A stretch of DNA of 64,000 bases from Candidula unifasciata (GCA_905116865.2 CAJHNH020003180.1:1-64000); one strand, 5' to 3'. Counted from the first letter of the stretch, positions 23,795 through 36,124 are shown. Numbers and translations are program-made. Notes: generated from the sequence alone by a model not told the origin.

Positions 23795-24401
23795 ATTTAT
23801 CATAATCTTAATTTTCTTGTATTTTAAAACATAAATTTATTTACTGTTTTTCATCATCTTCAGGTGTATTGTTAACTGCTATTTCCATTTATTACTCTCT
23901 GTGGGATTTCCAGCATCAGGTCCTATTTTGACACATATTTTTCCTGTCGCATAGCAAAGCATGTACAAGTTAATATTTCAGTACTCTCTTTTTGACAATC
24001 AGTGAAAGTGATTACTGCATAAAATATTTTCTCTGTCTGACTAAAATTCTCAGCTACTAGAGCCACTCTAAATTGGAGTTAAGCTGATGTGGTTTTCTTT
24101 TTTCTTATTACTGATTTTTGCTAAAATATTGTCTATTTTCATTTTGTATCATCATCATGATTTTACTTTTTACTTTTTAATATAAGCTCACCATCTCCCA
24201 TTATCACTCCTCTTGTATTAGCTTTGTGCTCTTAAAACACCCTTGCCATGTTGTCAAGCCATCTAGATATTTGTCTCTTTGTCCTACCCTTATTCTTTTT
24301 CCAAGTTTACCAGTTGTCTAAGTTTTCAAGTTAATTTCTCTTTACAACACTCCCAACTTGTATGTCACTGTATTTGTATTTCATATTGATTGTCATTGCA
24401 G
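23795..24401. other. Intron 8 remainder; possible LINE tail
   Basis: Mostly unassigned T-rich sequence. At about 24240-24320 the minus strand gives a weak LINE-tail-like reading (basic, RKR-rich), too poor to call. Confidence 0.35.
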
Positions 24402-24528
24402 GAGAAGTTAAAGCAGTATGCCAGCAGTGCATTAATAATATACACTGAACTTCAGGACTACAGAGGACAAGCTCTATCCAAACTGATGTTAGGAAAGCAC
24501 ACCTCAAACTTAAAACAGACTGCTGAAG
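24402..24528 (+). CDS. TRANK1: TRANK1-like exon 9: helical repeats
   Basis: The acceptor is ATTGCAG and the donor is G|GTAGGA, phase 0 in and 1 out. It encodes EKLKQYASSALIIYTELQDY, then RGQALSKLMLGKHTSNLKQT. It corresponds in position to the TRANK1 segment with A.I.Y...QL.G.A...L..G. Residues and frame are intact. Confidence 0.84.
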
Positions 24529-25149
24529 GTAGGATTGCAGAGTTTTTATGTGCACACTGGTTGGTCACTTTACTTTTTCAATCCCAAAAGATTGCACTGT
24601 AGAAGCCCCAGAGAAAATACTACTAAGAAATCACAGGTTCATGACTTCTAACTTCTTGGCCCCATAAAGATCATTTTAAAGAATGACTTTTACTCAAAGC
24701 ATTGTAGAAAAGAACACATCTTTATAATTCTCAGAAACTCTACCATTAAGTTTTTGTAACAGTCTAGGGAGCTGAAACCTGTGACCGTTAAGCAGACCTG
24801 CAAGCATGGTAGCCACTGCAAAATCCAAACCCCCTAAATCTTACCAAACAACATTTTTTTTAAAGACATTTTTCTTAAAAATATAGTTTAGCACTAGATG
24901 TATGAAAGTGATCAGTAAACAAATAAGCAGAGAATAATTGCATTCATGCCTTTAGCCAACAAACATTTTTGTTTTTTAGCAGTTTGGCACAACATGACAT
25001 CACTGTGACTAAAAGTTGTAATAGTGTTTTTTTTTTTTTTTTTTTTTTTTTTTCACCTAAAAAAAAATCTTTAAATTTGTTTAACAGTAAATATAATCAT
25101 ACCTGACCTATCAACATACTATGCAGTTGCAAATAGCACCAAAGCTGTC
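24529..25149. other. Intron 9, first part
   Basis: No exon or element recognised. A T-run lies at 25029-25053, close to the 3' end of the minus-strand LINE. Confidence 0.55.
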
Positions 25150-28100
25150 ATTAAGGCGAAGTAGCATCATCATCATCATAAACCAATTCTGCCATTAAGC
25201 GTCGTGGGGAGGAATAATTTGCGATCTAGTGCACGTTGGCTGCCACTGGCTATTGTCATGCCGTGAAGGCGTAGAGTGTCTTTAATGTTGTCGATCCATG
25301 TTTTCCGCAGCCGTCCTCTTGCTCTTGTAGTTGATCTTCCGAGATGTAGTGCTTGTGATGGTATTTGATCTTGCTGCATTCTAACGAGATGGCCATACCA
25401 CTTGATCTGCTGTTTCTCGATGAATCTAGTTCAAGGTGTCGTTCCCACAATTTGCCTGATAGTCTCATTATTCACTCGATCTCGTATGGTTAGGTTGGCT
25501 GCTTTTCTCAGGCACCTCATCTCGCAGGAGGTAATTTTGCGTATATGGGCTTTAGATAGTGTCCATGTTTGGCACTGGTAGCTTAATGTTGGAATAAATA
25601 TGCTATTAATAATCTGTCTCTTTGCACTCATAGTTATGCTTGGATGTCTTAATAATTGTGACAATTGGTATAGAAGTGCACTTGCTTTCTGACATCTGGT
25701 TTCTATTTCTCTGTCAATTCTACCATCTTCTGTGATCATACTTCCTAGATATTTAAACTCCCTAACTTGATTCAGGCCAGAACCATTCAGCTGTATGTGT
25801 AGTGGGGCAGAATGTCTACTAACTTGCATTGTTTCGGTTTTGTTTACATTGATCTTCATGTTGTATTTACTGCATGCTGAGTTTAACCTGTTAATGTGGT
25901 CTTGCAGTCTATGTTCTTCGGGTTAAAACAAGCACTGGTCGTCAGGAAACAGTAGTTTGTTTAATGTGGTTGAATCGATTACTTCTCCTGGTGTATGTAC
26001 TTCCTCGTGATTATAAAGGTCTATGTTGTCTGTATCATAACTTGCTTCTTTAGATATTCTGTCTATATAGATGTTAAATAAAAGTGGGGAGAGCACACAT
26101 CCCTGTCTCACATCTGTGTTGACTGTGAACATATCTGATATGCCTTCTTGTGTTTTTACTGCACTTTGGCTTGTGTGGTACATGGCTATGATGTTCTCTG
26201 GTAACTGTCCTTGTACCCCGTAGATCTCAAGAACAGACCATAGTTTGTTTCTTTCCACTCTGTCAAAAGCTTTTTCCTGATCTATAAACACAATATTCTG
26301 TTTGGTATTATACTCAATGGCTTTCTCACACACTTGCCTCAGAGTGAATAATGCATCTGTGCATCCTCTGCCTTTTCTGAAACCGAATTGTGATGCACAC
26401 AGCTGTTGTTCTGCTATGGGTCTAACTCTCTGTTCTAGTAATTTGGCGTACATTTTTCCTACGTGACTCAGTAGTGATATACCTCTGTATGCTTCAAATT
26501 CTCTCCTATTACCTTTCTTTTTCCATATCGGTACTATTAATGCCTGTTGCCACTCAGCTGGGACCTGTCTTTCTTCCCAAGCTATATTAAACATTCTAGT
26601 AAGCCATTTAACACCCACTTTTCGGCAGGCTTAGATCCCTTCTGTATTAATTCCATCCAGACCTGGTGCCTTGTTTCTAGGGCTGTTCTGTATAACCGCT
26701 CTTACTTCCGCTGCTATGAAATTTGGTTCCTCTTGTTCGCAGCTTTGAGGTACAAAGATAACATTATCTACGTTGCCTGTGGGGTTGAGAAGTTCTTGAA
26801 AATACTCTGCCCATCTTGCCAACCTCTGTTGTGGACTAAATAGAGGTATGCCTCTTTTGTTGATGATAGTTGTTGGGTTGTAGCTTATGTCTCTTTCTCT
26901 CATGATTTTTACATGTTTATAGAATTCTCTAGGGGAGTTCTTGCTGAGGGTAGCCATCTGTTGACCATAATTTCTCCAAGACTCGTCTTTGGATGTTTTA
27001 ATTTTGCGTTTTGCTTCTCTTCTTACTAATCTGTAATGTACATAATCTTGATGTGATTTTGATTTTATCAATTTTTTATATGCCTTCTTCTTTCTGGATA
27101 CGCTGTCTTTAACTTCGTTGTTCCACCAAATAGTTCTTAAACGTTTTACACCACCTACCCTTCTGACTCCGCATTTGGTTTGAAGTGTGTTGAGCATTGT
27201 CGTCCTAAAACAAGTCCACTCTGAATTGATGTCTGAATATTCGCCTGGAAGGTTATTTAGTAGCTCTGACATTACTTGTTGAATCTCATCTTTAACCACA
27301 TTATCCTGAAGTCTCTGGAAGTTGATAATATCTGTAGTTACTATTTTATGCCTTGGTTTTCTGTATTCAGTGTTTTTTTCTATGATAACTGGTCTATGAT
27401 CTGTGTCAATGTTTGTGTTTGGTAGGACTCTTGAGTCTATTAATTGTCTTCGTTTTGTCTTCATGAAGAGAATAAAGTCAATTTGGGAAGCCTGCTCTAA
27501 ATTGTCCCATTTATACCACGTTTTGGTATGTTTACACAATGGTTGTTGTTCTAGACCCTTCGTGATCTGAATGAGAATGAATCTTTATGATATAAATTCA
27601 GTGTGTATAATGTTTTTTGCATTATCGGGGTGAATTATAAAACCGACTCCATATTTAGCTCTCGCTTGTTGTTCGACACCGTTCCACACCAGAACATAAT
27701 TTTCGTTTATTAGTTTTATGGTGTGCCCCTTTCTTCTCGTATCCGCTAATCTTATATTTGAATATTTGATTTCTTCATGAATTCCACTAACTCAGGTTCT
27801 TTGTTGCCCAATCCACTAACATTCCAGGTTCTGAATATCTCCTTGTTTCTGAATTTTTGCTTGCTGCTGTCATTAGTTTGTCGATGGCGCTCGTTTGTTG
27901 TTGTTCGCTTGCTATCGAAAGCTGGTTTGTTGGTCGTGTGTGTAATGTGAGCGCTGTTTGAAGTACTCTTTTTCTTCAAATTCCTCCATAGTTCTTGCGC
28001 AATTTCCAGTGAACAAATATATTCCTTACCGGTTTGCTGGACCTATCGCAGGATCATCCTTATTTGAACACACTGATATTTAAAAACACACATTTTCATC

Positions 28101-28160
28101 CCACAGAATGTTAACCGACTTTCGTTTACTCCGCCATCCATGTAGTAGCAACTACTCAAA
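25150..28160 (-). mobile_element. LINE family A copy 3, near full length
   Basis: The minus strand carries, in order: an endonuclease start (FRTWNVSGLGNKEPELVEFM, then KGHTIKLINENYVLVWNGVE), a gap near 27540, the endonuclease end (SQIDFILF, DTDHRPVIIEK) and a long linker. A complete reverse transcriptase follows (NSPRNKAPGLDG, PIWKKKGNRREFEAYRGISL, QFGFRKGRGCTDALFT, FIDQEKAFDRV, VRQGCVLSPLLFNIYIDRIS, LLFPDDQCLF) and the C-terminal tail. The 3' end is (ATGATG)n at 25164-25180. At least two stops (after NTEGI and after QCLF), the altered FPDD box and the endonuclease gap make it inactive. It is RTE/BovB-like by general look; the clade is tentative. Confidence 0.88.
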
Positions 28161-29380
28161 ACCTACTCATCAGACATTGCTTTCTTCCTCAATAATGGTT
28201 GTAGGACCTGGTACTTATTTGAGACTTAACTAAAGATTGTTTCTTAATGTCTTTGTTTCTGAGATGACCCATATTATATTAGTTTGTATGATTGTAATTT
28301 TTACTACTAAAGATAGTGATCAGTAAAAACATCTGTACCTTGTTAAGTATCTTAATAGTATCAAACAGGGATCTGAATTTTTTTACATATGCAGATAATT
28401 ATCAGTTTCATTAGTTGTTTTTTGTCTTGGTGATTCCCATGTTGTCTTGCATTTTTATATGTGTGAAAATGTGTCTGCCAATAGCATCATGCACAAAAAT
28501 TGGTGCCTTACTCTCCAGGTTTATTCATTTCTCCTGTGTGCTCCCATAATCTCTTCATTGCCTGTATTATTGGATTCTGTTGGCATTCAGGTCACCCATT
28601 GGAATGTTTATATTGCTATTTCTTCCATTTCTTATAATATTTTTTCCTTAACTGATTCATTATTATCATTTATTGATGTGTAACATAGACATTTTCACTT
28701 TCCTTTTGGTTGTTCTAAATGATACTCTTATTATTCTGGAACTCACAGCTTCCCATTCTGCTAGTGCCCTCTCTTACTCTTTTGAAAGCATCAGGGCCAC
28801 CTTTTAACTGTGGAGAGAATTTTCTTACATATATCCTGAGAACATTTTCACCCGAATTTAAAATATTTCCACCCCAGCCAGTACATCTGGTTTTGATAAT
28901 CTGAAAAAATACTAATCCTATAATATTTAATTTCATTTACTACCTCTACTGCCTTCTCCATTGTACACATTTCTAACATTTCAGATGCTCCTTCTGGATA
29001 TTTTCCTACGCCTAAGGAGGTTTCTTTCGTTTTTGTTTTCTGCACGACATCATCATTTTTCCGGTGTAAGAAATATTACCATCATTTTGATTGGCTTGTT
29101 ATTACTTGTAACTCTTTAATTCTTTTGTTTGTTGGTTGGTTTTTGTGCGTGTTGTGTTTTGACAGAACAGAATAACCAACAGCAAGCCTATCCCTACCCT
29201 TTGCTGATTTTTAAGACATGCCTGGTAGGGTGCAGTGTTACTATTCTTTGCTTCCAATGAGAACCTAGTAACATACAGGTGCAACGACAGTGTATCTTTT
29301 CTTAACTTTGTCATCTGTTCTAAGTATTGCTAAATGTAGCCAATGTTCTGCGGGAACTCATTGTTCCATAACTGTTTCAG
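28161..29380 (-). mobile_element. Degraded minus-strand LINE, reverse transcriptase start (about 28440-29050)
   Basis: In broken frames the minus strand gives VNEIKYYR, GWGGNILNSGENVLRIYVRK and CEFQNNKSII. This recalls APG.DG...EILK.GGE...... in the finger region of LINE reverse transcriptases. Borders are unclear. 28161-28440 and 29050-29380 show nothing definite. Confidence 0.4.
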
Positions 29381-29523
29381 CACAACATGACTTTACAAAT
29401 GCCAAGCCCCCAAATGTGGCAGGAGCTTTTGAGTGCTTTAAGATCCTTGCTGCAGCCAAACAGAACTGGAACAGTTTGAAAGATTGCCATGAAGCTATAA
29501 AGAATATTAGCAATGGATTTCTT
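29381..29523 (+). CDS. TRANK1: TRANK1-like exon 10: helical region
   Basis: The acceptor is TGTTTCAG and the donor is CTT|GTAAGT, which is consensus; phase 1 in and 0 out. It encodes AQHDFTNAKPPNVAGAFECF, then KILAAAKQNWNSLKDCHEAI. The GA.E......A...W coding pattern matches the next TRANK1 segment in order. The preceding intron contains the largest LINE copy in the window on the opposite strand. Confidence 0.84.
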
Positions 29524-30656
29524 GTAAGTAGAACTGTAAAAAAAAAAGTGTCTTGCAAAATTTCAGATTTTGTTTAAATCAGATTATTTAATAATTCTTC
29601 ACTTGCATTAATTACATCAGTTGAAATTAGTTTCAAACTTCCTATGCAAATTATTATTTGGATCCAGTCTTATGCATGTTAGAGTGACTCCCAAGTGGTG
29701 CAGAAATATTGTACACTTTGTGAACACAGACAAGATCTACAGGGACATAGCTAGTCTACAGCTCTCTATTGGTGATTTCAACAAAAAGGCATGAGATCAT
29801 TTTGTCAAAATGCAAAGGAAGATGTTATAAGAGAAAAACCTCAGTGAGGAGTGACTTGTTAGAATGTAATGTTGTGAGAAAGGAAGGAATGTATGTGTCT
29901 TTTCTTTACAGTCTTCACATGACTTTTGAAAGCTGGTCAGAAAGCTAAATGGCTTGTAAAAAAACAGAAACTGACAAAAGTAATGAAATAGAAACATTGA
30001 AAATAAGGACTAAAGTACCAAATCCACACCAAATACTTTTTTGGTAGAGATGAATGTTTTTTAGTGATAAAAGCCATTTCTGCACTCAAGGTCAAAGAAT
30101 TCATATGTTCTTATACCATATAAAGTTATTATGGCTTCATCAGATTGTATCACTGCAGGGCAGAATGCATTTGACATTATAATATTTTAGTATATCAGAC
30201 TTCTCAACAAAGCCTGTTCCCTAACTAAAGAGACATTTCCTGAAGGATCTGGTTTCTTTTAACAGTTGCTGATCTTCTACCACACATTAAAAAATGGTGA
30301 ATAATTTCTTAAATAATCCAAGTGGTCTGGAAATTCAGTTTACACCATTAAAATGTATGGCTTATTTGCAAACAAAGCTTTTCTGGAATTTATGTTTGGA
30401 CAAAGGATAAACTTATTTGTAAGATTCTAACTACTTAGGTGTGGTACGGAGACCAAGATTGGCAGATGACTGTTCAGCATTAGTATTTTCCATGTCACAC
30501 TGCATGCATCATGTCACAAAAGCCAAGGCTTTGCAAAACAGTTTAAACTTTTAAAAGCAGTCATACGGAAGTAACCATTTTTCAAGCTTATTTCACTAAA
30601 TACAAGATTATAATGTTTATCAACATGTAAATGATGGCTTGTGGCTGTATTTGCTT
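29524..30656. other. Intron 10, first part; no feature recognised
   Basis: AT-rich intronic sequence. No exon, element or RNA gene could be supported. Confidence 0.55.
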
Positions 30657-31190
30657 TACTTCCGGTCAAAATGGACGCTAGGCATGGCCACTGTTTTGAG
30701 CCACAGCAAATTTTTTGCTTCTGCCAGATGGTGGCTGTTGCATTTTTGCTCCGTTTGTAGACTGAAAGGATCAGTTTTGTCGCCCAGCTTTTTGGTTGAG
30801 TGCATGGCATGACACTGTGAGCTGAGGATTTCATTTAGAATGCTTTTTCACTGTGACCAGCATGGTGGTATGAATTGTAGATTCAGAAAATGGTGCGATG
30901 CTTGTTGTCGCAATATTGATGGTGCTATTGTGTGATAAAAATTGATTGCGTGTGCAAATGCTGATCTGTTGGTAACTTCTGCTACCAACCATGATGAACT
31001 GCATCTCTAATGTCGGACAGTTTGTGCTGGCACTTTGGATGGCTGCCGTATGCTGAGACAGAAGTCTGTCAATCTTTCCACAAGGGACTGTGATGAACAT
31101 TCTGTGTGTTTTTCGTTGGCACAGGTGCGGAGCAACTATGGGGTGACCTGTTTGCTATGAAGCTGAAACTAAGATTAACCAGATTTACTT
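30657..31190 (+). mobile_element. SINE-like repeat copy 2 (long form)
   Basis: It begins CTTCCGGTCAAAATGGACGC and ends GCTATGAAGCTGAAACTAAG followed by ACCAGATT. It is collinear with the copy at 33587-34145 for about 540 bp, with many substitutions. No clear RNA polymerase III A and B boxes were identified, so 'SINE-like' refers to its tail, its size and the target duplication of copy 1. It has no coding capacity. Confidence 0.78.
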
Positions 31191-31278
31191 TACATGTGGA
31201 GGAAATGCACATTTTCAGTCATGAGTCAAATGTGTTGCTTGGGCTATATTGATATTGTTGTTGTGCTGAGACACCCTG

Positions 31279-31372
31279 TAGGGTTATTCATAAGTCCCTC
31301 CACAGAAAAGTTTGTAGTTTGTAATGTCTCCATAAAGCAAAGTCACTGTGGAGGGACTTATTGAACACCCTA
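31279..31372. mobile_element. 94-bp hairpin MITE, Tc1/mariner-like
   Basis: The left arm TAGGGT...AAGTCCCTCCACAG and right arm CTGTGGAGGGACTT...ACCCTA are inverted repeats of 27 bp agreeing at about 23 positions, around a 40-bp loop. The TA borders fit Tc1/mariner target duplication. The transcript would fold into a strong hairpin. Confidence 0.82.
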
Positions 31373-31499
31373 TATATGCTATCTCTAACAACAAAGCTGC
31401 TGAGGTCTTGCCAGTGTGTGTCATAATTTCTTTCTTGCGGTTTCTTGTCTAACAGTATTACTTACAAAATAGGTAAATTCCATTGATTTTGAATTTTAT

Positions 31500-32295
31500 T
31501 TTTTATTCTGCTCATATTCTATTTAATAAATCTTTCACTAAATTTGTGGTCACATCATCTGCTGCCTTGAGCATTTCTGCAGTAATTTCATCATCACCTG
31601 GATTGCCTCCTTGTCATTTATCTGTCCTGTATTTTATGATAACATGTTTATTTTAGTCTAATCAAAATCAGTAGTTCTTCTGTACTGGGTCTATGTTCTA
31701 TTTAAAGTCTGTTGAAAGTGTTCTGCCCATCTTTTCTTCTGCTCAGTATTACATGTAAGTGTTTTACCATCCCTGCTTTTAATAGGACAGCCCCACAAAA
31801 GTACTAGTTAACCTTTTTTAGTGTATTATATGATATTTTACAATTTTCACTCTTAGCTGGCTGTTCTCCTTCTTTAGATAGTCTTTCAATATATATCTTA
31901 CCATGCACAACTTTTTATCTTTCTTGCTGTAGTCTTCTAAAGCCCTGATTTTATGTTATGAGAATTCAGCATTGCGTATGGCAAGCTTCAGTGTTTATCT
32001 TTCCTGAAAACACTTTCATGTGTCATCACTTATTTGGGTTTTTCTGTCATGCTTCTTTAATCCTGCACTAATCGTTGCTGCTTCTAAAATTGTAGTCTTT
32101 ACAACTTTCCATTTGTCCTCAGTGCTCTCATCTCTCTCTGCTCCAAATCTGATTTTTTTCATCTGAAGCCTGACCTGTTCTCTTACTGTTTCACTGCAAA
32201 GTCTTTGACTATCTGTTCTTTGTTGCACATGTTTTTGCACAGCTAATTTAAATGTAAGCTTTAGTTTTCTCACACATTAGATATGGTCACTGCCC
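31500..32295 (-). mobile_element. Minus-strand LINE fragment (endonuclease-RT linker and RT start)
   Basis: The minus strand reads LKLTFKLAVQKHVQQRTDSQ, EDKWKVVKTTILEAATISAG and KKHDRKTQISDDT. This is the linker with the W......I..AA...G......W(I)SD.T pattern. Further on comes a degraded DEITAEMLKAADD segment (the APG.DEI..E.LK position). It differs from families A-C. The adjoining C copy on the other strand begins right after it. Confidence 0.65.
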
Positions 32296-32299
32296 ACAT

Positions 32300-33586
32300 C
32301 TGCTCCTCTTTATATGCTTGGATCTCTCAAATTCCATTAGTGATAACTGCTATCAGGAGATTATTAGTGTGGATGATATAAAACATATCTTGCAGAAATC
32401 AATGGACACTGCGCCTGGGCCAGATGGAGTCAGGTATACCTACATGAAGGACATGATTGATGAAAACTTGAGGGAGATGGCTTTCTACTTTAACGAGAGT
32501 ATCAGAACGGTGTCAGAGCCCCTGGACTGGGTGCACAGCTGTTTAATACCTCTTCCAAAACTAGGCAGTGATCAGTCAAGACTTAACAGTTTTAGAATGA
32601 TCACTCTTCAGAATACTTCTGGCAAGGTGCTTGAGAGGATTATTGCTGTTAAGCTGCAGACTTTTTTAGAAGTGAAAGAGCTCTTGCCAAGTGGACCGGG
32701 TAGTAACCGGCCAGGGAAAGTTACCTGTTTAAAGGCTGCCACATTTGCTTTTGATGTTTATGAGGGGTTTCAGAAAAGACAGGGGATGGTGGTGATGACT
32801 CTTGATCTTGAGGATGCCTACAATAGAGTTTGATATGATATTTTGATAATTGTGCTCATGGAGAATGAGGTGTGTCCCTGGCTGGTGAACTGGATAGCAG
32901 CTGTCCTGCATTCACATAAAGTTGCCCTCCGCCTGAGTACATGGACCTCAGAAGTATGCAATATCGCCCTCGGATTACCCCAGGGCTGTGCAGTTTAACA
33001 AGGGTGCTTCAGTGTGTATACAAGCAGGATTGCAGAACTTGAAGCACTAGATGTTTGAAGGATATGACATTTGCAGATGATGTTCTTGCATAAAGGCAGG
33101 TGAGCAACAGACAGCCCAAGAACTACAGGTAACTGTAGACAAAGTGACTGACTGGTATGCAGAAATGGATGCTGACACCAACTCAGAGAAGGCGACTGTT
33201 TTATGGTGCTCTCTGGTTATTGAATTAAGAGTTGATGTTTAGGTCTCACAATTAATGACAGAAACATCAAAAGAGAAAGTAAACTGAGGTCATGGGTATC
33301 ACTTTCAATAGAAGCCTGTCCTTCAGGGATCATGGGAAGGCAGTTGTGGCAAAATGACAAAAATGATTCAATGCACTTAATTAAGGTCATGGCAGTAGTG
33401 AAAATGGAACAAAGAATGTTCACAATGTTCCAGCGTTCCATCCTGTCATTGATATACTGTGGACTTGGAATGCTTACCATATCAAAGTATTAGCTGTGGA
33501 AACCTGAGCCCTAACAAAATGTAGCCACACAGCTAATTATAGGATGTACAAGAGATACCCTGGTAGTATGTTTGTGGTAAACACTT
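32300..33586 (+). mobile_element. LINE family C copy 2, reverse transcriptase part
   Basis: An open stretch from 32318 reads QEIISVDDIKHILQKSMDTA, PGPDGVRYTYMKDM, DWVHSCLIPLPKLGSDQSRL, FRMITLQNTSGKVLERIIAV and MVVMTLDLEDAYNRV (first catalytic Asp). After a stop it continues in broken frames through the CNIALGLPQG-type region and FADDVLA. It is less truncated than copy 1 and gives the best view of this family's palm. A SINE-like repeat splits it at 33587. Confidence 0.85.
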
Positions 33587-34145
33587 GCACTTCCGGTTAA
33601 AATGGACGCTAGACAGCGGCGCTGTTCGAAGCAGAGGCAAATTTTTTGCTTCTGCCCGACGGTGGCCGAAGTATTTTTGCTCCATTTGTAGACTGGATAT
33701 AGTTTCGTCGCCCAGCTTCTGAGTTGAATGCATGGCGTGACCCTGTGAGCTGCGGATTGCATTTGGAATGTATTTTCGACTGTGACCAACGTGGTGGTGT
33801 GAATTGTAGATTCAGAAAATGGCGTGATGCCTGTCGTGCAATGTTGGCTATGTGATTACAATTGATCGCGTGGGCAGCTGCTGATCTGTTGGCGACAAGT
33901 TCCGCTATCATCAATGATGAACTGCATTTCTAATGTTGGACTGTTTGTGTTAGCACTTCGGATGGCTACCGTATGCTTTAATGCGAGTATATGCTAGATA
34001 TGCTGAGACAGTCTGTTAATCTTTCCACAAAGGACTGTGATAAACATTCTGAGTGTTTTTCGTTGGCACAGGAGCGGAGCAAAGATGGGGCGACCCGTTT
34101 GCTATGAAGCTGAAACTAAGACTACCAGACTACCAGACTTCCGAC
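33587..34145 (+). mobile_element. SINE-like repeat copy 3, inserted in LINE family C
   Basis: About 559 bp beginning CACTTCCGGTTAAAATGGAC and ending GCTGAAACTAAGACTACCAG with a repeated ACCAG tail. LINE C sequence matching copy 1 (AGAGATACCC before, CTCAAAGTGCTGCAAGC after) lies on both sides, so this is an insertion. ACTTCCG occurs at both borders and may be a short target duplication or coincidence. Confidence 0.82.
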
Positions 34146-35085
34146 TATAGAAGATAAACTCAAAGTGCTGCAAGCTAAGTCATATCTCAGAGTCTCCCAG
34201 ATAGGGAACACCTCCTGCACGAAGCCCTGGACTGAGCAAAGGATCACAGACTGAAAAGAAAAAGGTCTTGGATGGCGCTGAAGACACAATTAGACATGTG
34301 TGCAGATTTGATCAATTTGGGCGAGGAGAGGAGTGAGTCAGAGTGCCTGAGCACAAATCAGACTTGTGTAGGTTTCTTAACACTTTGAGTGGTAAGTGCA
34401 GGGACTAGCCAGCCGGTGATGTAGAATCAGATTGTCGACAAATGATTCATGACTATTCCCGCCCAGGTGATATGATAATCTAAACAGATGGTTCTGTGTT
34501 GAGAGGCAGATGAAGCTCATGGGGGTTCTTAGCAAAAGTGAATTGATGTCCCTTATGCACCAAGCCTGGCATATGACACCACAACATCTAGTTTGAGAAT
34601 GGAGGTGGAGGCAGTCACTGCAGCATTTTTCTTGCTTGAGAATCAGCTGTACACTCATGTCCTTGTTGTAACCGAATAACAGAGCATGTTGAGAAAGATG
34701 GAGACAGTGAAGAGTGGTAATCGTCGCTTCACAGACAAAAAAGTTAGCTTCTTGTAGATATATTTTCCCCAGGATATGCTGGTATTAGGAAATGAACAGG
34801 TAGATAGACTGACTGGCTGTGCACAACTTGGTGGTGAATTGATGCATGACACGCTAAATGTTGTAAGAGCCCTTTGGGGGGCGAGTGAAAAGTGCGGAAA
34901 CACAGATGGATCATCAAGGTCTGAAGAGAATTGTACTGCAAGGAGTAACTAGGGTATCTAGTTAACGATCAGCACTCAAGGAAAAGGTGAGACGGATATA
35001 CAGTCAGACAGCTATTGGTAACATTGGAATTGGAACTCTTTGCTTGCTGCTGAAGATGGGGATGGAGTGCCTATAGGAATGTCCA
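34146..35085 (+). mobile_element. LINE family C copy 2, RNase H and 3' end
   Basis: It resumes the LINE after the SINE-like insertion: KLKVLQAK-type coding, then a degraded RNase H with TDGSVLRGR, LRMEVEAVTA and LGNEQVDRLTGCAQL-like phrases. It aligns with 21780-22735 of copy 1 throughout. Stops and shifts are frequent. Confidence 0.8.
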
Positions 35086-35512
35086 GAGTTAATTGGTTAA
35101 TTTCCTTTTTCTGCAAAGATAGTGACTCAGATGATTAGATCTGACTGCATGCATAATTTAGCTAGTTGTTCTCCATTTTCATTCACTTTATAAAATCCTT
35201 CCTTTACTATAGCTCTCTCACCACCATTTTCACTGGCCACTTTTGCAATAAATCTCCCACTTCTCTGTATTACTATCTCAGATTGCCACGTTTAAAAATG
35301 TGCTGCTGCCACAGTCTTACACAAAAATATTTCATTTATACGTTTGTTATTTCTAGCAATACTTTACTACTTCTAGCAGTCACAGCTGGAGAGATCATAT
35401 GATATGTTGATCATGATTTCCGCACAAGACATAAAGTCAAACATACTTATTTTATTGCTGGTCCGCATCTCAAATAGAGTGGTTAAATAAAGATGAACAT
35501 TTACTTTTACAG
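35086..35512. other. Intron 10, end; no feature recognised
   Basis: Pyrimidine-rich stretch leading to the exon 11 acceptor. Nothing recognised. Confidence 0.5.
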
Positions 35513-35704
35513 ATGATAGACATGCTGTTGAATCCAGCTGCAGAAAACTCTGACAAACATCAGCTCTGTCTGTCGTTCTATGGCTTAGAGATGGATGCTG
35601 TGAGACAACAAGTCAAGTGGTATCCTCATGAGTATCCATTTTGCCAAGATTTTCTGGGGCCTGCACAGAAAGAAGCGAGATGTGTCACACTGAGCAAAAA
35701 GGAA
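35513..35704 (+). CDS. TRANK1: TRANK1-like exon 11
   Basis: The acceptor is CTTTTACAG and the donor is GAA|GTACGG, phase 0 in and 0 out. It encodes MIDMLLNPAAENSDKHQLCL, then SFYGLEMDAVRQQVKWYPHE and CQDFLGP. It aligns in order with the TRANK1 segment of the type CFEFFGI......Y. The ATG at the exon start is internal to the protein and not an initiation codon, since exon 10 joins it in frame. Confidence 0.84.
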
Positions 35705-36124
35705 GTACGGCTCCTTTTCTTTTGTCTCTGATCAGCTTTGTCAGTTGTGCTACAGTAAATTTCTTATCTTTTACAATCATTTTAGAACTAAAGCATCAGC
35801 TCTGGTCTAAAATGTTTACACAGAAAGTTGTGCCTCTGTGAAAAGTGGTTATGTTATAGAATTAAATACATGAATATTGTTTGGTCTGCTTTTACTAGGG
35901 ATGTTAATATAAAGGTCTGAGTTCAAGCAAGGAAGAAGTGTAAATTTGTTTTTGGCAAGAAGGTTTTTACATCTTGCAGATAGCTATATCTCCTTTGGCG
36001 ATTCTTGTTCTCATCTTTGCAGAGCAACTGTACAAGAGGTGGTGATCATTTCAGTATTCACTTGTTTAAAAAAAAAATTTCACTTAGGTGATATTGTGAT
36101 ATTTCTTTCTTCTTGCAGACAACC

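Noticed and set aside
25140..25200. CAT repeats considered as a possible CRISPR-like or satellite array
   Set aside because: It is the short simple-repeat tail of the minus-strand LINE.
26547..26843. Plus-strand open frame opposite the LINE
   Set aside because: Antisense shadow of the family A reverse transcriptase coding sequence.
35513..35731. Exon 11 as a separate small gene starting at its ATG
   Set aside because: The ATG directly follows an acceptor and joins exon 10 in frame; the frame ends at a normal donor.
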